From: Acinetobacter sp. ANC 4169
GTDB lineage: Bacteria > Pseudomonadota > Gammaproteobacteria > Pseudomonadales > Moraxellaceae
Length of the DNA stretch: 64,000 nt
Assembly (NCBI RefSeq): GCF_002135355.1
Contig: NZ_NEGE01000004.1
Coordinates: 124,001 to 188,000 of the forward strand
Reading direction: 5' to 3'
The notes beneath the pieces were generated by a model. The model was not told the origin of the DNA. It saw only the letters and a list, made by a program, of their open reading frames with translations, and did not search any database. Positions 1 to 8,321 of this stretch are shown piece by piece. Within the stretch, counting starts at the first letter, position 1. Each line of letters starts with the position of its first letter. Made by a program: the position numbers and the translations under genes.

Positions 1-307
1 CAGCCTGTTCCAGCAGCACGTCACCTTCGACATCTCCAGTCGTGGTGCTATGCCCCAAATGAATGGTAGTTTGGTAACGCTTGGTTGAATCGAGCAAATA
101 ATGGGAAAATTTGGTTGCCTCACCCAAACAGATTGGCAACAAACCTGAAGCCAGTGGATCCAAAGCCCCGGTATGCCCGGCCTTTTGTGCCCGATACAAC
201 CAGCGTACTTTTTGCAAGGCCGCATTTGAACTGATACCCAAAGGCTTATTCAGTAAAAATACGCCGCTGATATGACGGCGCTGAATTTTAGGTGAAGTCT
301 TTTTCAT
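1..307 (-). CDS. truB: tRNA pseudouridine(55) synthase TruB, N-terminal part (cut by window edge)
   Basis: Only the first 102 codons are present; the gene runs leftward off the window. The translation starts [20 protein letters not shown] and continues with [17 protein letters not shown] and [15 protein letters not shown]. This is the TruB signature, and the Asp in GALDPLA is the catalytic nucleophile of the family. TruB converts uridine 55 in the T-loop of tRNAs to pseudouridine. The start is the ATG at 305-307, with the divergent foldase gene beginning about 150 bases away. In many bacteria truB follows infB-rbfA, but here it heads its own leftward transcript. Confidence 0.95.
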   Translation of the reverse strand, partial: MKKTSPKIQRRHISGVFLLNKPLGISSNAALQKVRWLYRAQKAGHTGALDPLASGLLPICLGEATKFSHYLLDSTKRYQTTIHLGHSTTTGDVEGDVLLEQA

Positions 308-330
308 AGTGAAAATCAAACAAGTTCAAA

Positions 331-351
331 CGGCTGCTATGTTAGCAACCG
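331..351 (-). other. small hairpin in the truB leader
   Basis: On the minus strand CGGTTGCTA and TAGCAGCCG form a nine-pair stem (one G-U pair) around ACA, 24 bases before the truB start. No U-run follows, so it is not a terminator. Its function is unknown. Confidence 0.3.
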
Positions 352-461
352 CTTGTCATTTTTTACAACTTTTCTACGTTTTATTCATTTTTTTATGGCA
401 AATTCTTTTTCAGTTCTCTTTTTAGACCTACAAAAAACAGAAAAAGAAGGTTGCATAGGAA

Positions 462-1493
462 ATGCAGAAACATCATAAATTATGGATTATTTTGGTGGTG
501 ATTCTGGTGTGTCTAGGCGTGCTGTTATTTTGGCTCGCACCGTCCCAGTCTACCGCAGAACAAACAGAGGCTGCTCAAACGGCTGATGTGCAGAATAATG
601 CCTTAACATCATCTATGCCAGCCACTACAGATCAAAGTCGGGCTTTGGTCAGTCATAGCCAGCAAGATACAGAAGTAAACTGTCAACTACGCCTGGACAA
701 TGCCAATCGTTTAATTGTGAATGAACAGACACGCAACTGTTTTGAATATTTCATTACCGAGTATGGCGAAAAAGATCTCAAGCAAATCAAACACGATTTC
801 AAAGCCTACATCCAGCTTAACCATAAAGAACCCGCTTTAGGGCAAATTATTGATTTGTGGAATCGCTACATGGACTACCGGGAAAAACTGGGCGATTTGC
901 AGGCACCTAATATCGATAAGGAAGATCCTAAATATTATCAAAGCGTTTTTGCGAATATGAAAAATTTGCGTAAACAACTTTTCTCTGACTACGAAATTGA
1001 AGGCTTATTTGGTACTGAAGATAGCTATCATGAATATACCCTCAATCGCATGGCCGTTCTGGCAGACAAGAGCTTAACCGAAGCACAAAAAGCCCAAAAA
1101 TTAAAAGATCTGTTTAATCAATTACCTGAAGACTGGAAAGAAAACCTCGAACAACTCAATAAACTGGAAGATTTGCGCAAACTCACCGCAGACATAAAGG
1201 CTCGTGGCGGTTCAGCGGAAGAAATTCATCAGATGCGTACCAACCTGGTAGGTCCCGAGGCCACCCAACGTTTAGAAGCGTTAGATAGTCAACGCACTGA
1301 CTGGAAAGATAAGGTCAATCAATATCTGAATGAACGGGACAGCATCATGCAAAGCGGCATGAGTGATGAAGCCAAGCAACAAGCCGTGCAGAAATTACGG
1401 ACTCAGCATTTTAAAAAACCAGAAGAACAACTTCGAGTAGGGACTTTTGAAACCATCCATGATCAGGGAGGAAAATTACCATATAGCGAGTAA
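462..1493 (+). CDS. lifO: lipase-specific foldase (lipase chaperone, LifO/Lif family)
   Basis: 343 residues. One N-terminal membrane anchor (about residues 7-25) is followed by an Ala/Gln/Thr-rich linker and a long helical periplasmic domain. The Lif-family signature R-x-x-F-x-Y-F is seen as RNCFEYFIT at residues 91-99. Lif proteins are inner-membrane steric chaperones that fold family I.1 secreted lipases in the periplasm before export by the type II secretion system. The gene lies directly upstream of two intact lipases of exactly that class. Many Pseudomonas loci place the foldase after the lipase; here it comes first. An AGGA sits only a few bases from the ATG. The lipases are the expected clients, by inference from context. 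Confidence 0.93.
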   Translation: MQKHHKLWIILVVILVCLGVLLFWLAPSQSTAEQTEAAQTADVQNNALTSSMPATTDQSRALVSHSQQDTEVNCQLRLDNANRLIVNEQTRNCFEYFITEYGEKDLKQIKHDFKAYIQLNHKEPALGQIIDLWNRYMDYREKLGDLQAPNIDKEDPKYYQSVFANMKNLRKQLFSDYEIEGLFGTEDSYHEYTLNRMAVLADKSLTEAQKAQKLKDLFNQLPEDWKENLEQLNKLEDLRKLTADIKARGGSAEEIHQMRTNLVGPEATQRLEALDSQRTDWKDKVNQYLNERDSIMQSGMSDEAKQQAVQKLRTQHFKKPEEQLRVGTFETIHDQGGKLPYSE

Positions 1494-1606
1494 TCGCAAT
1501 GTAGACCAATAAGGCGATCAGATCGATCCTCTTATTCAGTACCTGTACCAGCTAAAGTTTAAAAAATGGGGACAGGGTTAAAAATAAAAAAAGTGAGATA
1601 AACAAA

Positions 1607-2587
1607 ATGAAATGGAACTCAAAGCGTTTAATTTGCGCAATTTTATCTGGTGCTGCAATTGCATCCAGCCAAATGGCTGTAGCGGGCAATACATCGCAAA
1701 TTCAAGGAAATGCGATCACCAGCTATGCAAAAACCAAATATCCACTGGTGTTTGCTCATGGTATGGGCGGCTGGATTCGTGCAGGAACTGATGAACTGGG
1801 TGTGGATTACTGGTATCAAATCTTGCCAGATTTGGCTCGTAATGGAGCAAATGTCTGGGCAACTCGTGTTTCACCCTTTAACGCATCAGAAGTTCGCGGT
1901 GAACAACTGCTACAACAAGTAGATGAGATTCTGGCCTTAACCGGTGCGCAGAAAGTCAACTTATTAGGACATAGTCATGGCGGTCACAGTATTGCCTATG
2001 TTTCAAATGTGGCTCCACAGAAGGTAGCTTCAGCTACGGCTATCTCTAGCCCGCTGAAAGGTTCTAAAGTCGCAGATTTGATTATTTCTGCTGAAGGAAC
2101 CAAGCTAGAAGGACCTTTAGTCAATGTCGTAAATTTTGCTTCTAAAATGCTGGTTTGGGCACAAGGACTCGATCCAAACTCCTTCCCGCATGACTCATTA
2201 AGTGCGGGTAAGAGTTTAAGTCTGGCAGGCTCTGCAGCATTCCAGGCCAAATATCCTCTAGGAATGCCAAAAACCGCATGCGGTGAAGGGGCTGCCACTG
2301 AAAAAGGCATTTATTTTTATTCCTTCTCGGGTGTAGGAACCGTGACCAATACAAAAGACCCAGACATGCTCTTGGGTGTAACGGCACTGCTTACTGATCT
2401 TAAGGGTGACAATGACGGTCTGGTTTCTCGCTGTAGTGCTAAATATGGTAAAACCATTCGCGATAACTATAACTGGAATCATCTAGATGCAATTAACCAA
2501 TTCTTTGGTTTAACTGCCTTCTTGGCACCTGATCCGGTTGCTGTTTACCGACAACATGCCAACCGCTTGAAGCTACAGGGTTTATAA
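1607..2587 (+). CDS. lipA: secreted triacylglycerol lipase, family I.1 (first of three tandem copies)
   Basis: 326 residues. A signal peptide ends near AVAG (about residue 27). The alpha/beta-hydrolase core shows an oxyanion segment AHGMGG (about 50-55), the nucleophile elbow GHSHGG with Ser123, the acid Asp270 in NDGLV, and His292 in NHLD, followed by a calcium-ligand-like Asp. Cys225 and Cys276 would form the disulfide typical of these lipases. The C-terminus YRQHANRLK closely resembles Pseudomonas LipA as I recall it. It hydrolyses long-chain triacylglycerols outside the cell after type II secretion. The foldase gene is 113 bases upstream. A 9-bp hairpin without a U-run follows the gene. 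Confidence 0.94.
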   Translation: MKWNSKRLICAILSGAAIASSQMAVAGNTSQIQGNAITSYAKTKYPLVFAHGMGGWIRAGTDELGVDYWYQILPDLARNGANVWATRVSPFNASEVRGEQLLQQVDEILALTGAQKVNLLGHSHGGHSIAYVSNVAPQKVASATAISSPLKGSKVADLIISAEGTKLEGPLVNVVNFASKMLVWAQGLDPNSFPHDSLSAGKSLSLAGSAAFQAKYPLGMPKTACGEGAATEKGIYFYSFSGVGTVTNTKDPDMLLGVTALLTDLKGDNDGLVSRCSAKYGKTIRDNYNWNHLDAINQFFGLTAFLAPDPVAVYRQHANRLKLQGL

Positions 2588-2593
2588 AAATAT

Positions 2594-2622
2594 TGGCATA
2601 AGTGCAGCTTGTGCTTATGCCA
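2594..2622 (+). other. strong hairpin downstream of the first lipase
   Basis: TGGCATAAG pairs with CTTATGCCA across an 11-base loop just after the stop codon. There is no U-tract, so it may stabilise the message or weakly attenuate transcription into the next lipase rather than terminate it. Confidence 0.4.
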
Positions 2623-2813
2623 TCGTCTGAGTATCAAGCATGACGATCAGTGCGACTAATTCCATGCACTATTCAGCACTCCAATGAGCACTTTATTGCT
2701 GTCCCCAAAACAGCTCGTCCATAGCATGGATACCTAATGATCACGGGAGGAACTATTCACCACCTTTAATAAAAACAAGCTTCAAAGAAAAAACTTCATT
2801 TAAGGAAAAGTTG

Positions 2814-3797
2814 ATGAAAACTTTAAACAATAAAAAAGCCATCATGCTTGCTGTGATAACTACTTTAGCTCTAGGAGTTACTGCAGAAACTCAAGCTTCA
2901 AAAGGAATTTTACAAATTAAAGAAACGGTAAAGTCTGACTATGCCAAGACCAAGTATCCTATTGTCATGGTCCATGGCTGGTTAGGCTGGTCACGCATCG
3001 GTGATGACAGTTTCAATCTTGATTATTGGTACCAGATTTTGCCTGATATGGCCCGCAATGGTTCGACGGTTTTTGCCGCGCAGCTATCCCCTGCCAATAC
3101 TACCGAGTTCCGTGGTGAACAGTTGATTGCTCAAGTAGAAGAAGTACTCGCGATCACCGGTAAGGACAGAGTCAACCTGATTGGTCACAGTCATGGTGGC
3201 CCAACCGTACAATACGTAGCAGCTGTAAAACCGCAGTATGTAGCATCGGTAACAGGCGTGGGCGGAACATATCGCGGTTCTAAAGTCGCCGATGATATTC
3301 AAAACAATACCCTCAGCCGTAGCGCATTCAATATCCTGGGACAATATCTGATTGGGCCGATATTAACCTGGGCACAAGCGAATCCCGATATTCCCGTTAA
3401 CTTTGATGCATCAATGAAATCATTGACTGAAGTCGAATCTGCAAACTTTAATAAGCGCTTCCCGACTACGGCTTTAGCTTCTGACTGTAACAAGAGTGGC
3501 GCTAAAGTGGATAAGGGAATCTATTATTATTCTTGGGGTGGTACCGCACAAACCACCAATCTTTTAGACATTGATACGATTCTGATGCAACTTGGCCCAT
3601 TGTCTTATGGCAACAAGGACAATGATGGCATGGTGGCTCGTTGTAGTTCGCATATCGGTCAAGTCATTCGTGATAATTACAACCTTAATCACACCGATCT
3701 GGCCAATATGATGTTTGGTTTAAAAGGAATGTTCGCACCTGATCCTGTTGCTCTCTTTAGGCAACATGCCAACCGTTTAAAACTACAGGGTTTATAA
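2814..3797 (+). CDS. secreted triacylglycerol lipase, family I.1 (second tandem copy)
   Basis: 327 residues from the ATG at 2814; an AAGGA seven bases upstream favours it over the TTG at 2811. The signal peptide is MKTLNNKKAIMLAVITTLAL followed by GVTAETQA. Catalytic elements are HGWLGW (oxyanion), GHSHGG with Ser126, Asp271 in NDGMV and His293 in NHTD. Two cysteines are placed as in the first copy, and the last ten residues HANRLKLQGL are identical. It is clearly a paralogue, though many core residues differ, so the duplication is not recent. It is a probable client of the same foldase. A canonical terminator follows. Confidence 0.93.
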   Translation: MKTLNNKKAIMLAVITTLALGVTAETQASKGILQIKETVKSDYAKTKYPIVMVHGWLGWSRIGDDSFNLDYWYQILPDMARNGSTVFAAQLSPANTTEFRGEQLIAQVEEVLAITGKDRVNLIGHSHGGPTVQYVAAVKPQYVASVTGVGGTYRGSKVADDIQNNTLSRSAFNILGQYLIGPILTWAQANPDIPVNFDASMKSLTEVESANFNKRFPTTALASDCNKSGAKVDKGIYYYSWGGTAQTTNLLDIDTILMQLGPLSYGNKDNDGMVARCSSHIGQVIRDNYNLNHTDLANMMFGLKGMFAPDPVALFRQHANRLKLQGL

Positions 3798-3807
3798 TTC
3801 ATCATAT

Positions 3808-3835
3808 TTAAAAGGACGAATTATCGTCCTTTTTT
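3808..3835 (+). terminator. Rho-independent terminator after the second lipase
   Basis: AAAAGGACGA / TCGTCCTTTT stem with an ATTA loop and a T-rich tail, starting 12 bases after the stop codon. Confidence 0.85.
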
Positions 3836-4027
3836 ATTAACACATAAAACCTAGGTTATATCTGGTCTGCTTCAAATCTTTTATAAAAAAGCATTACGTC
3901 TCAATCATGATTTACCATTTGTCTTCTATCATTTCTTTTTTTCCTTACATTATTGATATGTTACTCAATAATGACAATTAATATTGTCAAAAAATAAGAG
4001 TGTTAAAAGAATAATCAAAGATATTCC

Positions 4028-4999
4028 ATGCAACTTAAACACATCGTCCTCGCTGCACTGAGTAGTGTTGCATTCGTGCATTTACCTGCGCAAGTTGCCG
4101 GTTTAACCCAATATCAAGCAAAAGCTATATCGAATTACGCCGCTACCCAATACCCCTTAGTGATGGTACATGGCTTTGGCTTGGGCTTTTCGCGTATTGG
4201 TACACAGATGTTGGGCTTAGATTATTGGTATCAAATTTTGCCAGACTTAGCACGTAATGGTGCGGCAGTTTATGCAGCTGAAATGTCCGCTGTGGAATCT
4301 ACGGAAGTTCGTGGTGAGCAGCTTTTACAACAAGTCGATGAAGTGATTGCCCTCACCGGCAAGAAAAAAAGTGAATTTGATTGGGCATAGTCATGGTGGC
4401 CCGACCATTCAGTATATTGAAGGTGTTGCACCCGAAAAAGTTGCCTCCATGACAGCGGTCGCAGGTGCCATGAAAGGCACGAAACTGGCGGATGTGATTG
4501 TAGAAAGTAAATTTCTCGATCCGATTGCAGAAGTGGTTTTTGGTTTACTCGGTAAAGGGATTGCGCTGATCCAGTCAAATCCAGAACTTAGCGTTGATTA
4601 TGAAGGCTCGATGCAATCCTTAAGCACAACAGGGATTAACGAATTTAATGCGAAATATGGTTCAGCAGCCATTCCCAAAGATTGTAATAGTCAGGGGGCA
4701 AAAGCTGACTGCTGATGGTATTTATCATTATTCGTGGATGGGCAATCAGCAAATCACCAACCCTTTAGATGTGATTGATACCTCGATTGTCGCGCTAGGT
4801 ACAACTTTATTAAAAAGCAAAGACCATAATGGCCTTGTCTCCCTCTATAGTGGCCGTTATGGAGGTGATTCGTCAAGATTATAGACACAATCACTTTGAT
4901 GAGATTAATCACTTCTTTGGAATACAAGGCATGTTCACCCAAGATCCCGTTGCTATCTTCAGGCAACATGCCAACCGCTTAAAACTGCAAGGGCTATAA
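4028..4999 (+). pseudogene. decayed third family I.1 lipase
   Basis: Lipase similarity runs from the signal peptide (MQLKHIVLAALSSVAF) to the terminal HANRLKLQGL but crosses three frames. Break 1, near 4365-4373: one extra A in an A-run; removing it restores GKKKVNLIGHSHGG. Break 2, near 4693-4712 around a G-run: the frame resumes at TADGIYHYSW. Break 3, near 4861: the frame resumes at VIRQDYRHNHFDEIN. The retained codons are also damaged. The position of the catalytic Asp (NDG in the intact copies) reads HNG, and the second disulfide Cys reads Tyr in SLYSG. Substitutions plus frameshifts argue for true decay over sequencing error. The Ser elbow and His remain. Promoter state is unknown. Confidence 0.88.
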
Positions 5000-5023
5000 A
5001 TTTACATAGCCAATTTCAAGCAT

Positions 5024-5052
5024 AAAAAAATGCGCCAAAGGGCGCATTTTTT
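5024..5052. terminator. bidirectional terminator between lipase pseudogene and rplS
   Basis: TGCGCC-AAAG-GGCGCA stem flanked by an A-run on the left and a T-run on the right, so it can serve both the rightward lipase copy and the leftward rplS operon. Confidence 0.85.
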
Positions 5053-5072
5053 CACTCGTATAAAACTTAAAA

Positions 5073-5447
5073 TTAAGCTTTAACTTTACGAGCTGGCAAT
5101 TTTTCACGAATACGTGCAGCTTTACCAGACAATTCGCGTAGGTAGTAAAGTTTAGCACGACGAACGTCACCACGACGTTTCACTTCGATACCAGCAACGA
5201 TTGGTGAATGTGTTTGGAAAACACGTTCAACACCAACACCGCTAGAGATTTTGCGTACTGTGAACGCAGAGTTCAAGCCACGGTTTTTCTTAGCAATTAC
5301 AACGCCTTCAAATGCCTGAAGACGTTCACGCTCACCTTCTTTTACTTTTACTTGAACTACTACAGTATCACCAGGAGCAAAAGCAGGGATATCTGATTTT
5401 AACTGAGCATTTTCAATAATTTGAACTAAAGGATGTTTACCACTCAT
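5073..5447 (-). CDS. rplS: 50S ribosomal protein L19
   Basis: 124 residues starting [20 protein letters not shown], a clear L19 sequence with the conserved [12 protein letters not shown] and [24 protein letters not shown] segments. L19 lies at the 30S-50S interface. The ATG at 5445-5447 is preceded by GGAG at nine bases; an in-frame TTG five codons upstream has no suitable site. It is the last gene of the rpsP-rimM-trmD-rplS operon, 154 bases beyond trmD, with a terminator 21 bases after its stop. Confidence 0.97.
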   Translation of the reverse strand: MSGKHPLVQIIENAQLKSDIPAFAPGDTVVVQVKVKEGERERLQAFEGVVIAKKNRGLNSAFTVRKISSGVGVERVFQTHSPIVAGIEVKRRGDVRRAKLYYLRELSGKAARIREKLPARKVKA

Positions 5448-5601
5448 TGTGGGAATCTCCAATATGTGCGGGACAGAAGAGGTCTGTGCTACCGCTGGGG
5501 ATAGAGGCTAAATCGCGTATCGACCCGTTTATCTTTCCCTTTATTACTTAAGCAGATACTCAAGCCAATAAAGAGCCTATTCATTAATACTTAAATGGAA
5601 T

Positions 5602-6342
5602 TTAAGTATGCAAATCTTTTAGCCATTTTTTTTGCTGCTTGGTCAACTCTGCTTTTTCCACCAACTCAGGTCGGCGTTCAAGGGTTCGTTGATAGCGCTG
5701 CAAAAACCGCCATTTTTCAATGTTGGCATGATGCCCGGATTTAAGTACTTCAGGCACATCCAAACCTTCGAAATGATCTGGCTTGGTATATTGTGGGCAA
5801 TCTAACAGACCATCCACAAATGAATCTTGCACGGCGGACTGTTCATCTGACATGGCACCCGGAAGTCTCCGAATGATACTGTCCAATAAAACCATCGCAG
5901 GCAGTTCACCACCCGACAACACGTAATCTCCAATTGACCATTCCTGATCAACATATTGCTGGATCAAACGTTCATCGACCCCTTCATAACGTCCACACAA
6001 CACAATCAGTCCATCATATTCGACAAACTGCTGTACCGCAGGTTCGTTTAAGGTTTTTCCTTGCGGCGACATATACACCACAGGAACCTGAACACATCCT
6101 GCTTGCTTTGCAAGCTCTTTGGCATGGTTGATTGCTTTGGACAGAGGTTCTGCCATCATCACCATACCTGGACCACCACCAAATGGACGTTCATCCACTC
6201 TTTTGTAGTTGCCCTCAGCATAATTGCGAGGGTTAATGCAAGTAACTTGCACTATTTCACGTTTTGCCGCACGCCCGCTAATACCGTAGGCTGTAATCGC
6301 TTCAAACATTTCAGGAAAAAGCGTAATGACTGCAAAAAACAT
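5602..6342 (-). CDS. trmD: tRNA (guanine(37)-N1)-methyltransferase TrmD
   Basis: 246 residues starting [20 protein letters not shown]. The SPOUT-fold methyltransferase signature is present: [26 protein letters not shown] and [14 protein letters not shown], the last two forming the knotted SAM site. TrmD makes m1G37 next to the anticodon and prevents +1 frameshifting. The start is set by GAGGAG six bases before the ATG at 6342; an upstream in-frame TTG is not favoured. It sits between rimM and rplS in the usual order. Confidence 0.97.
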   Translation of the reverse strand: MFFAVITLFPEMFEAITAYGISGRAAKREIVQVTCINPRNYAEGNYKRVDERPFGGGPGMVMMAEPLSKAINHAKELAKQAGCVQVPVVYMSPQGKTLNEPAVQQFVEYDGLIVLCGRYEGVDERLIQQYVDQEWSIGDYVLSGGELPAMVLLDSIIRRLPGAMSDEQSAVQDSFVDGLLDCPQYTKPDHFEGLDVPEVLKSGHHANIEKWRFLQRYQRTLERRPELVEKAELTKQQKKWLKDLHT

Positions 6343-6399
6343 CGCAGACTCCTCTACTTTCCTGCTGCGTTTATCCTTAAAGGACAAGCTTTTAAATAT

Positions 6400-6948
6400 T
6401 TAGTAATCCACGCCCCAATTTACGTAGATACGACCAGCTTCAAGATCAACTCGCTGTACCACATCTTTATGCCATGGAATCATGCGTTCTTCAGCATCAA
6501 TGCTGTCCGGTGTTGCGTGAACCACCATCACATCATTGGCACCCGTCTCAAACATTTCATGGATTTTACCGAGATTCACTTCTTGTTCGTTTTCATCAAG
6601 ACCCAACACGGTTAAGCCTTTTAAATCCGACCAGTAAAACTCATCCATTCCTGCTTTCGGAAGCTGCGCTTTTGAAATCCAGACATTTGCGCCAACCAAG
6701 CCATCCGCTGCTGTGCGATCGCTCACACCCTTCAACGAAACAACCAGGCCTTTGCCATGCGGTTTCCAACGTTTTACATCTATTGTTTGCCAACCTGCTT
6801 TGGTCTCTATGTACCAAGGAAGATAGTCAAAGATGTTGCTCATAGGTTCTGTATTGGAATAGACCCAGAGCCACCCATTTAATCCATATGCTGAACGTAA
6901 CTGTCCAATCTGAATACGATCTTCGGGAACATTCTGTGTTGGTGTCAT
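6400..6948 (-). CDS. rimM: 16S rRNA maturation factor RimM
   Basis: 182 residues. The N-terminal beta-barrel region holds IGQLRSAYGLNGWLWVYSNT, and the C-terminal PRC-barrel region holds GKIHEMFETGANDVMVV and IPWHKDVV. RimM binds S19 and assists maturation of the 30S head. It is the second gene of the rpsP operon, 16 bases after rpsP and 57 bases before the chosen trmD start. Length and motifs are normal for the family. Confidence 0.96.
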   Translation of the reverse strand: MTPTQNVPEDRIQIGQLRSAYGLNGWLWVYSNTEPMSNIFDYLPWYIETKAGWQTIDVKRWKPHGKGLVVSLKGVSDRTAADGLVGANVWISKAQLPKAGMDEFYWSDLKGLTVLGLDENEQEVNLGKIHEMFETGANDVMVVHATPDSIDAEERMIPWHKDVVQRVDLEAGRIYVNWGVDY

Positions 6949-6964
6949 GGGCTACCTACTACAA

Positions 6965-7222
6965 TTAAGCAGCAGCTGCAGCTTTTTTAGCTTGAGCAGC
7001 TAAAGAAGCAACACGTTCAGACGGTTGAGCGCCTTGAGCAACCCAATGAGCAAAACGATCAGCATCTAAACGAAGTTTTTCTGCTTTACCTTGAGCTGTA
7101 GGGTTAAAGAAACCAATACGTTCGATGAAACGACCGTCACGCGCATTGCGGCTATCAGTTACAATAACTTGATAGAACGGACGTTTTTTAGCACCACCGC
7201 GTGCTAGACGAATTACGACCAT
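6965..7222 (-). CDS. rpsP: 30S ribosomal protein S16
   Basis: 85 residues starting [20 protein letters not shown], the universal S16 N-terminus, followed by [14 protein letters not shown]. The C-terminus ends in an Ala/Lys tail ([11 protein letters not shown]), as in related gammaproteobacteria. It is the first gene of the operon. The only upstream space is the 125 bases shared with the pilus-cluster terminator, so its promoter must overlap or adjoin that hairpin. Confidence 0.97.
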   Translation of the reverse strand: MVVIRLARGGAKKRPFYQVIVTDSRNARDGRFIERIGFFNPTAQGKAEKLRLDADRFAHWVAQGAQPSERVASLAAQAKKAAAAA

Positions 7223-7265
7223 GTTAATACTCTCACATGTTAAAAAAGCTTTTTAAGTTCGAATG

Positions 7266-7301
7266 AACTAAAAAGGCGAATATTTTACGATATATTCGCC
7301 T
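7266..7301 (-). terminator. terminator of the minor-pilin cluster
   Basis: On the minus strand AGGCGAATAT and ATATTCGCCT form a perfect ten-pair stem with an eight-base loop, followed by a T-run, about 45 bases past the comF stop and upstream of rpsP. Confidence 0.75.
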
Positions 7302-7347
7302 AAAGGGAAAGATCAAAAAGTGTTTATCCACAATTTTGAATTTAGAT

Positions 7348-7815
7348 TTATCTGCCATCCCAATTTGAGGTGGCTGAAGGGACGCAAGCTACTCCACCAT
7401 TTTTATCGCTACCTTTGGTCCAACAACGTTCTCCACGATGATTAATAACAATATGGCCATCTCCCAATTGTGCCGATCCAGACTTTGGGGTTGCCGTCAA
7501 AGTCCATGTTCCAGCATTCACATTGCTTAAGGTTAAATTGTACAATGGTGAAGATGATGTAGGTAATACTGAAGGTATTCCCGCATCTGCCAATGTTATT
7601 GGTGTTGTAGTTCCAGCCTTAAAAAAAGTAAAGTTTGCAATCTTATAACGCTGTAATTGCCCCGCAATTTGCAGCATTGAAGCCTGAGCATCTGTTCTCT
7701 TGGTCTTACGCACTGAATCTTGATATGTAGGATATGCAATCATTGCAATGATACCAATAATAGCTACCACAATCATGAGCTCAATGAGAGTGAAGCCTTT
7801 TAGATTTTTCACCAT
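7348..7815 (-). CDS. comF: type IV pilus minor pilin, PilE/ComF-like
   Basis: 155 residues. The class III leader MVKNLKG is cut by prepilin peptidase before [20 protein letters not shown], with Glu5 of the mature protein present. A short globular domain follows, with two cysteines near the C-terminus (RCWTKG and GVACVPS) fit for a disulfide. PilE-type minor pilins join the priming complex that initiates pilus assembly. It is the last gene of a seven-gene cluster and overlaps comE by seven bases. The position after pilY1 and another pilin matches comC-comE-comF of A. baylyi, where both pilins are competence factors. The comF name rests on that order from memory; pilE would be equally acceptable. 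Confidence 0.85.
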   Translation of the reverse strand: MVKNLKGFTLIELMIVVAIIGIIAMIAYPTYQDSVRKTKRTDAQASMLQIAGQLQRYKIANFTFFKAGTTTPITLADAGIPSVLPTSSSPLYNLTLSNVNAGTWTLTATPKSGSAQLGDGHIVINHRGERCWTKGSDKNGGVACVPSATSNWDGR

Positions 7816-8312
7816 TCTTCACGTCCTGTCGCAAGTGTTCCACAGGTAGCATCTGTAATACTTGTTGCAGTAATATTTGCTACCGTTTTATTTTTACAAC
7901 GTAAACCTGCACTCGTCATCAAAAAACTATAGTTTTTTGGATCAGTGCTTTCAGCACGAATTACCCAGCTCTGCCCAGCAGCAGCATTATTGGTCAGAGT
8001 TCTTGTAGTATTTTCTCCATCTCGTACAGTAATTCTATATTTAATAGCACTGCCTGTAGCCCCAATGGGTAATATAAATGGATCAGGTGTTGTTGAAAAA
8101 CCCAAATAATTAAAATTACGTGTTTTATTTCTTTCCAGTAAATTTGCTAGCTGTTGAATTTCCTGTTGAGTCTGGGTAGCAAATGTACGTCGTGCATATT
8201 CCTGATAACCGGGGATAGCAATAGCCGCAAAAATTGCGACTATTACAACCACGATCATTAACTCAATGAGTGTAAAACCAGATACAGGATGCTTTTTTTT
8301 AAAATTAATCAT
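7809..8312 (-). CDS. comE: type IV pilus minor pilin, ComE-like
   Basis: 167 residues. The prepilin leader [12 protein letters not shown] is followed by [20 protein letters not shown] with Glu5. The globular part has two cysteines (LRCKNKT and ATCGTL) that could close a C-terminal loop. It sits nine bases after pilY1 and overlaps the next pilin, so it is co-translated with the cluster. By position it corresponds to A. baylyi comE, a pilin-like DNA-uptake factor. Globular domains of minor pilins diverge fast, so the exact orthologue name is an inference from gene order. Confidence 0.82.
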   Translation of the reverse strand: MINFKKKHPVSGFTLIELMIVVVIVAIFAAIAIPGYQEYARRTFATQTQQEIQQLANLLERNKTRNFNYLGFSTTPDPFILPIGATGSAIKYRITVRDGENTTRTLTNNAAAGQSWVIRAESTDPKNYSFLMTSAGLRCKNKTVANITATSITDATCGTLATGREEW

Positions 8313-8321
8313 GTATCACCC

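Noticed and set aside
4028..4999. Programmed frameshifting in the third lipase
   Set aside because: Three breaks, loss of the catalytic Asp and a disulfide Cys, and no slippery site with a downstream stimulator fit decay instead.
6061..6615. Rightward 184-codon open frame across trmD and rimM
   Set aside because: Fully antisense to two conserved genes, with no ribosome site or recognisable protein character.
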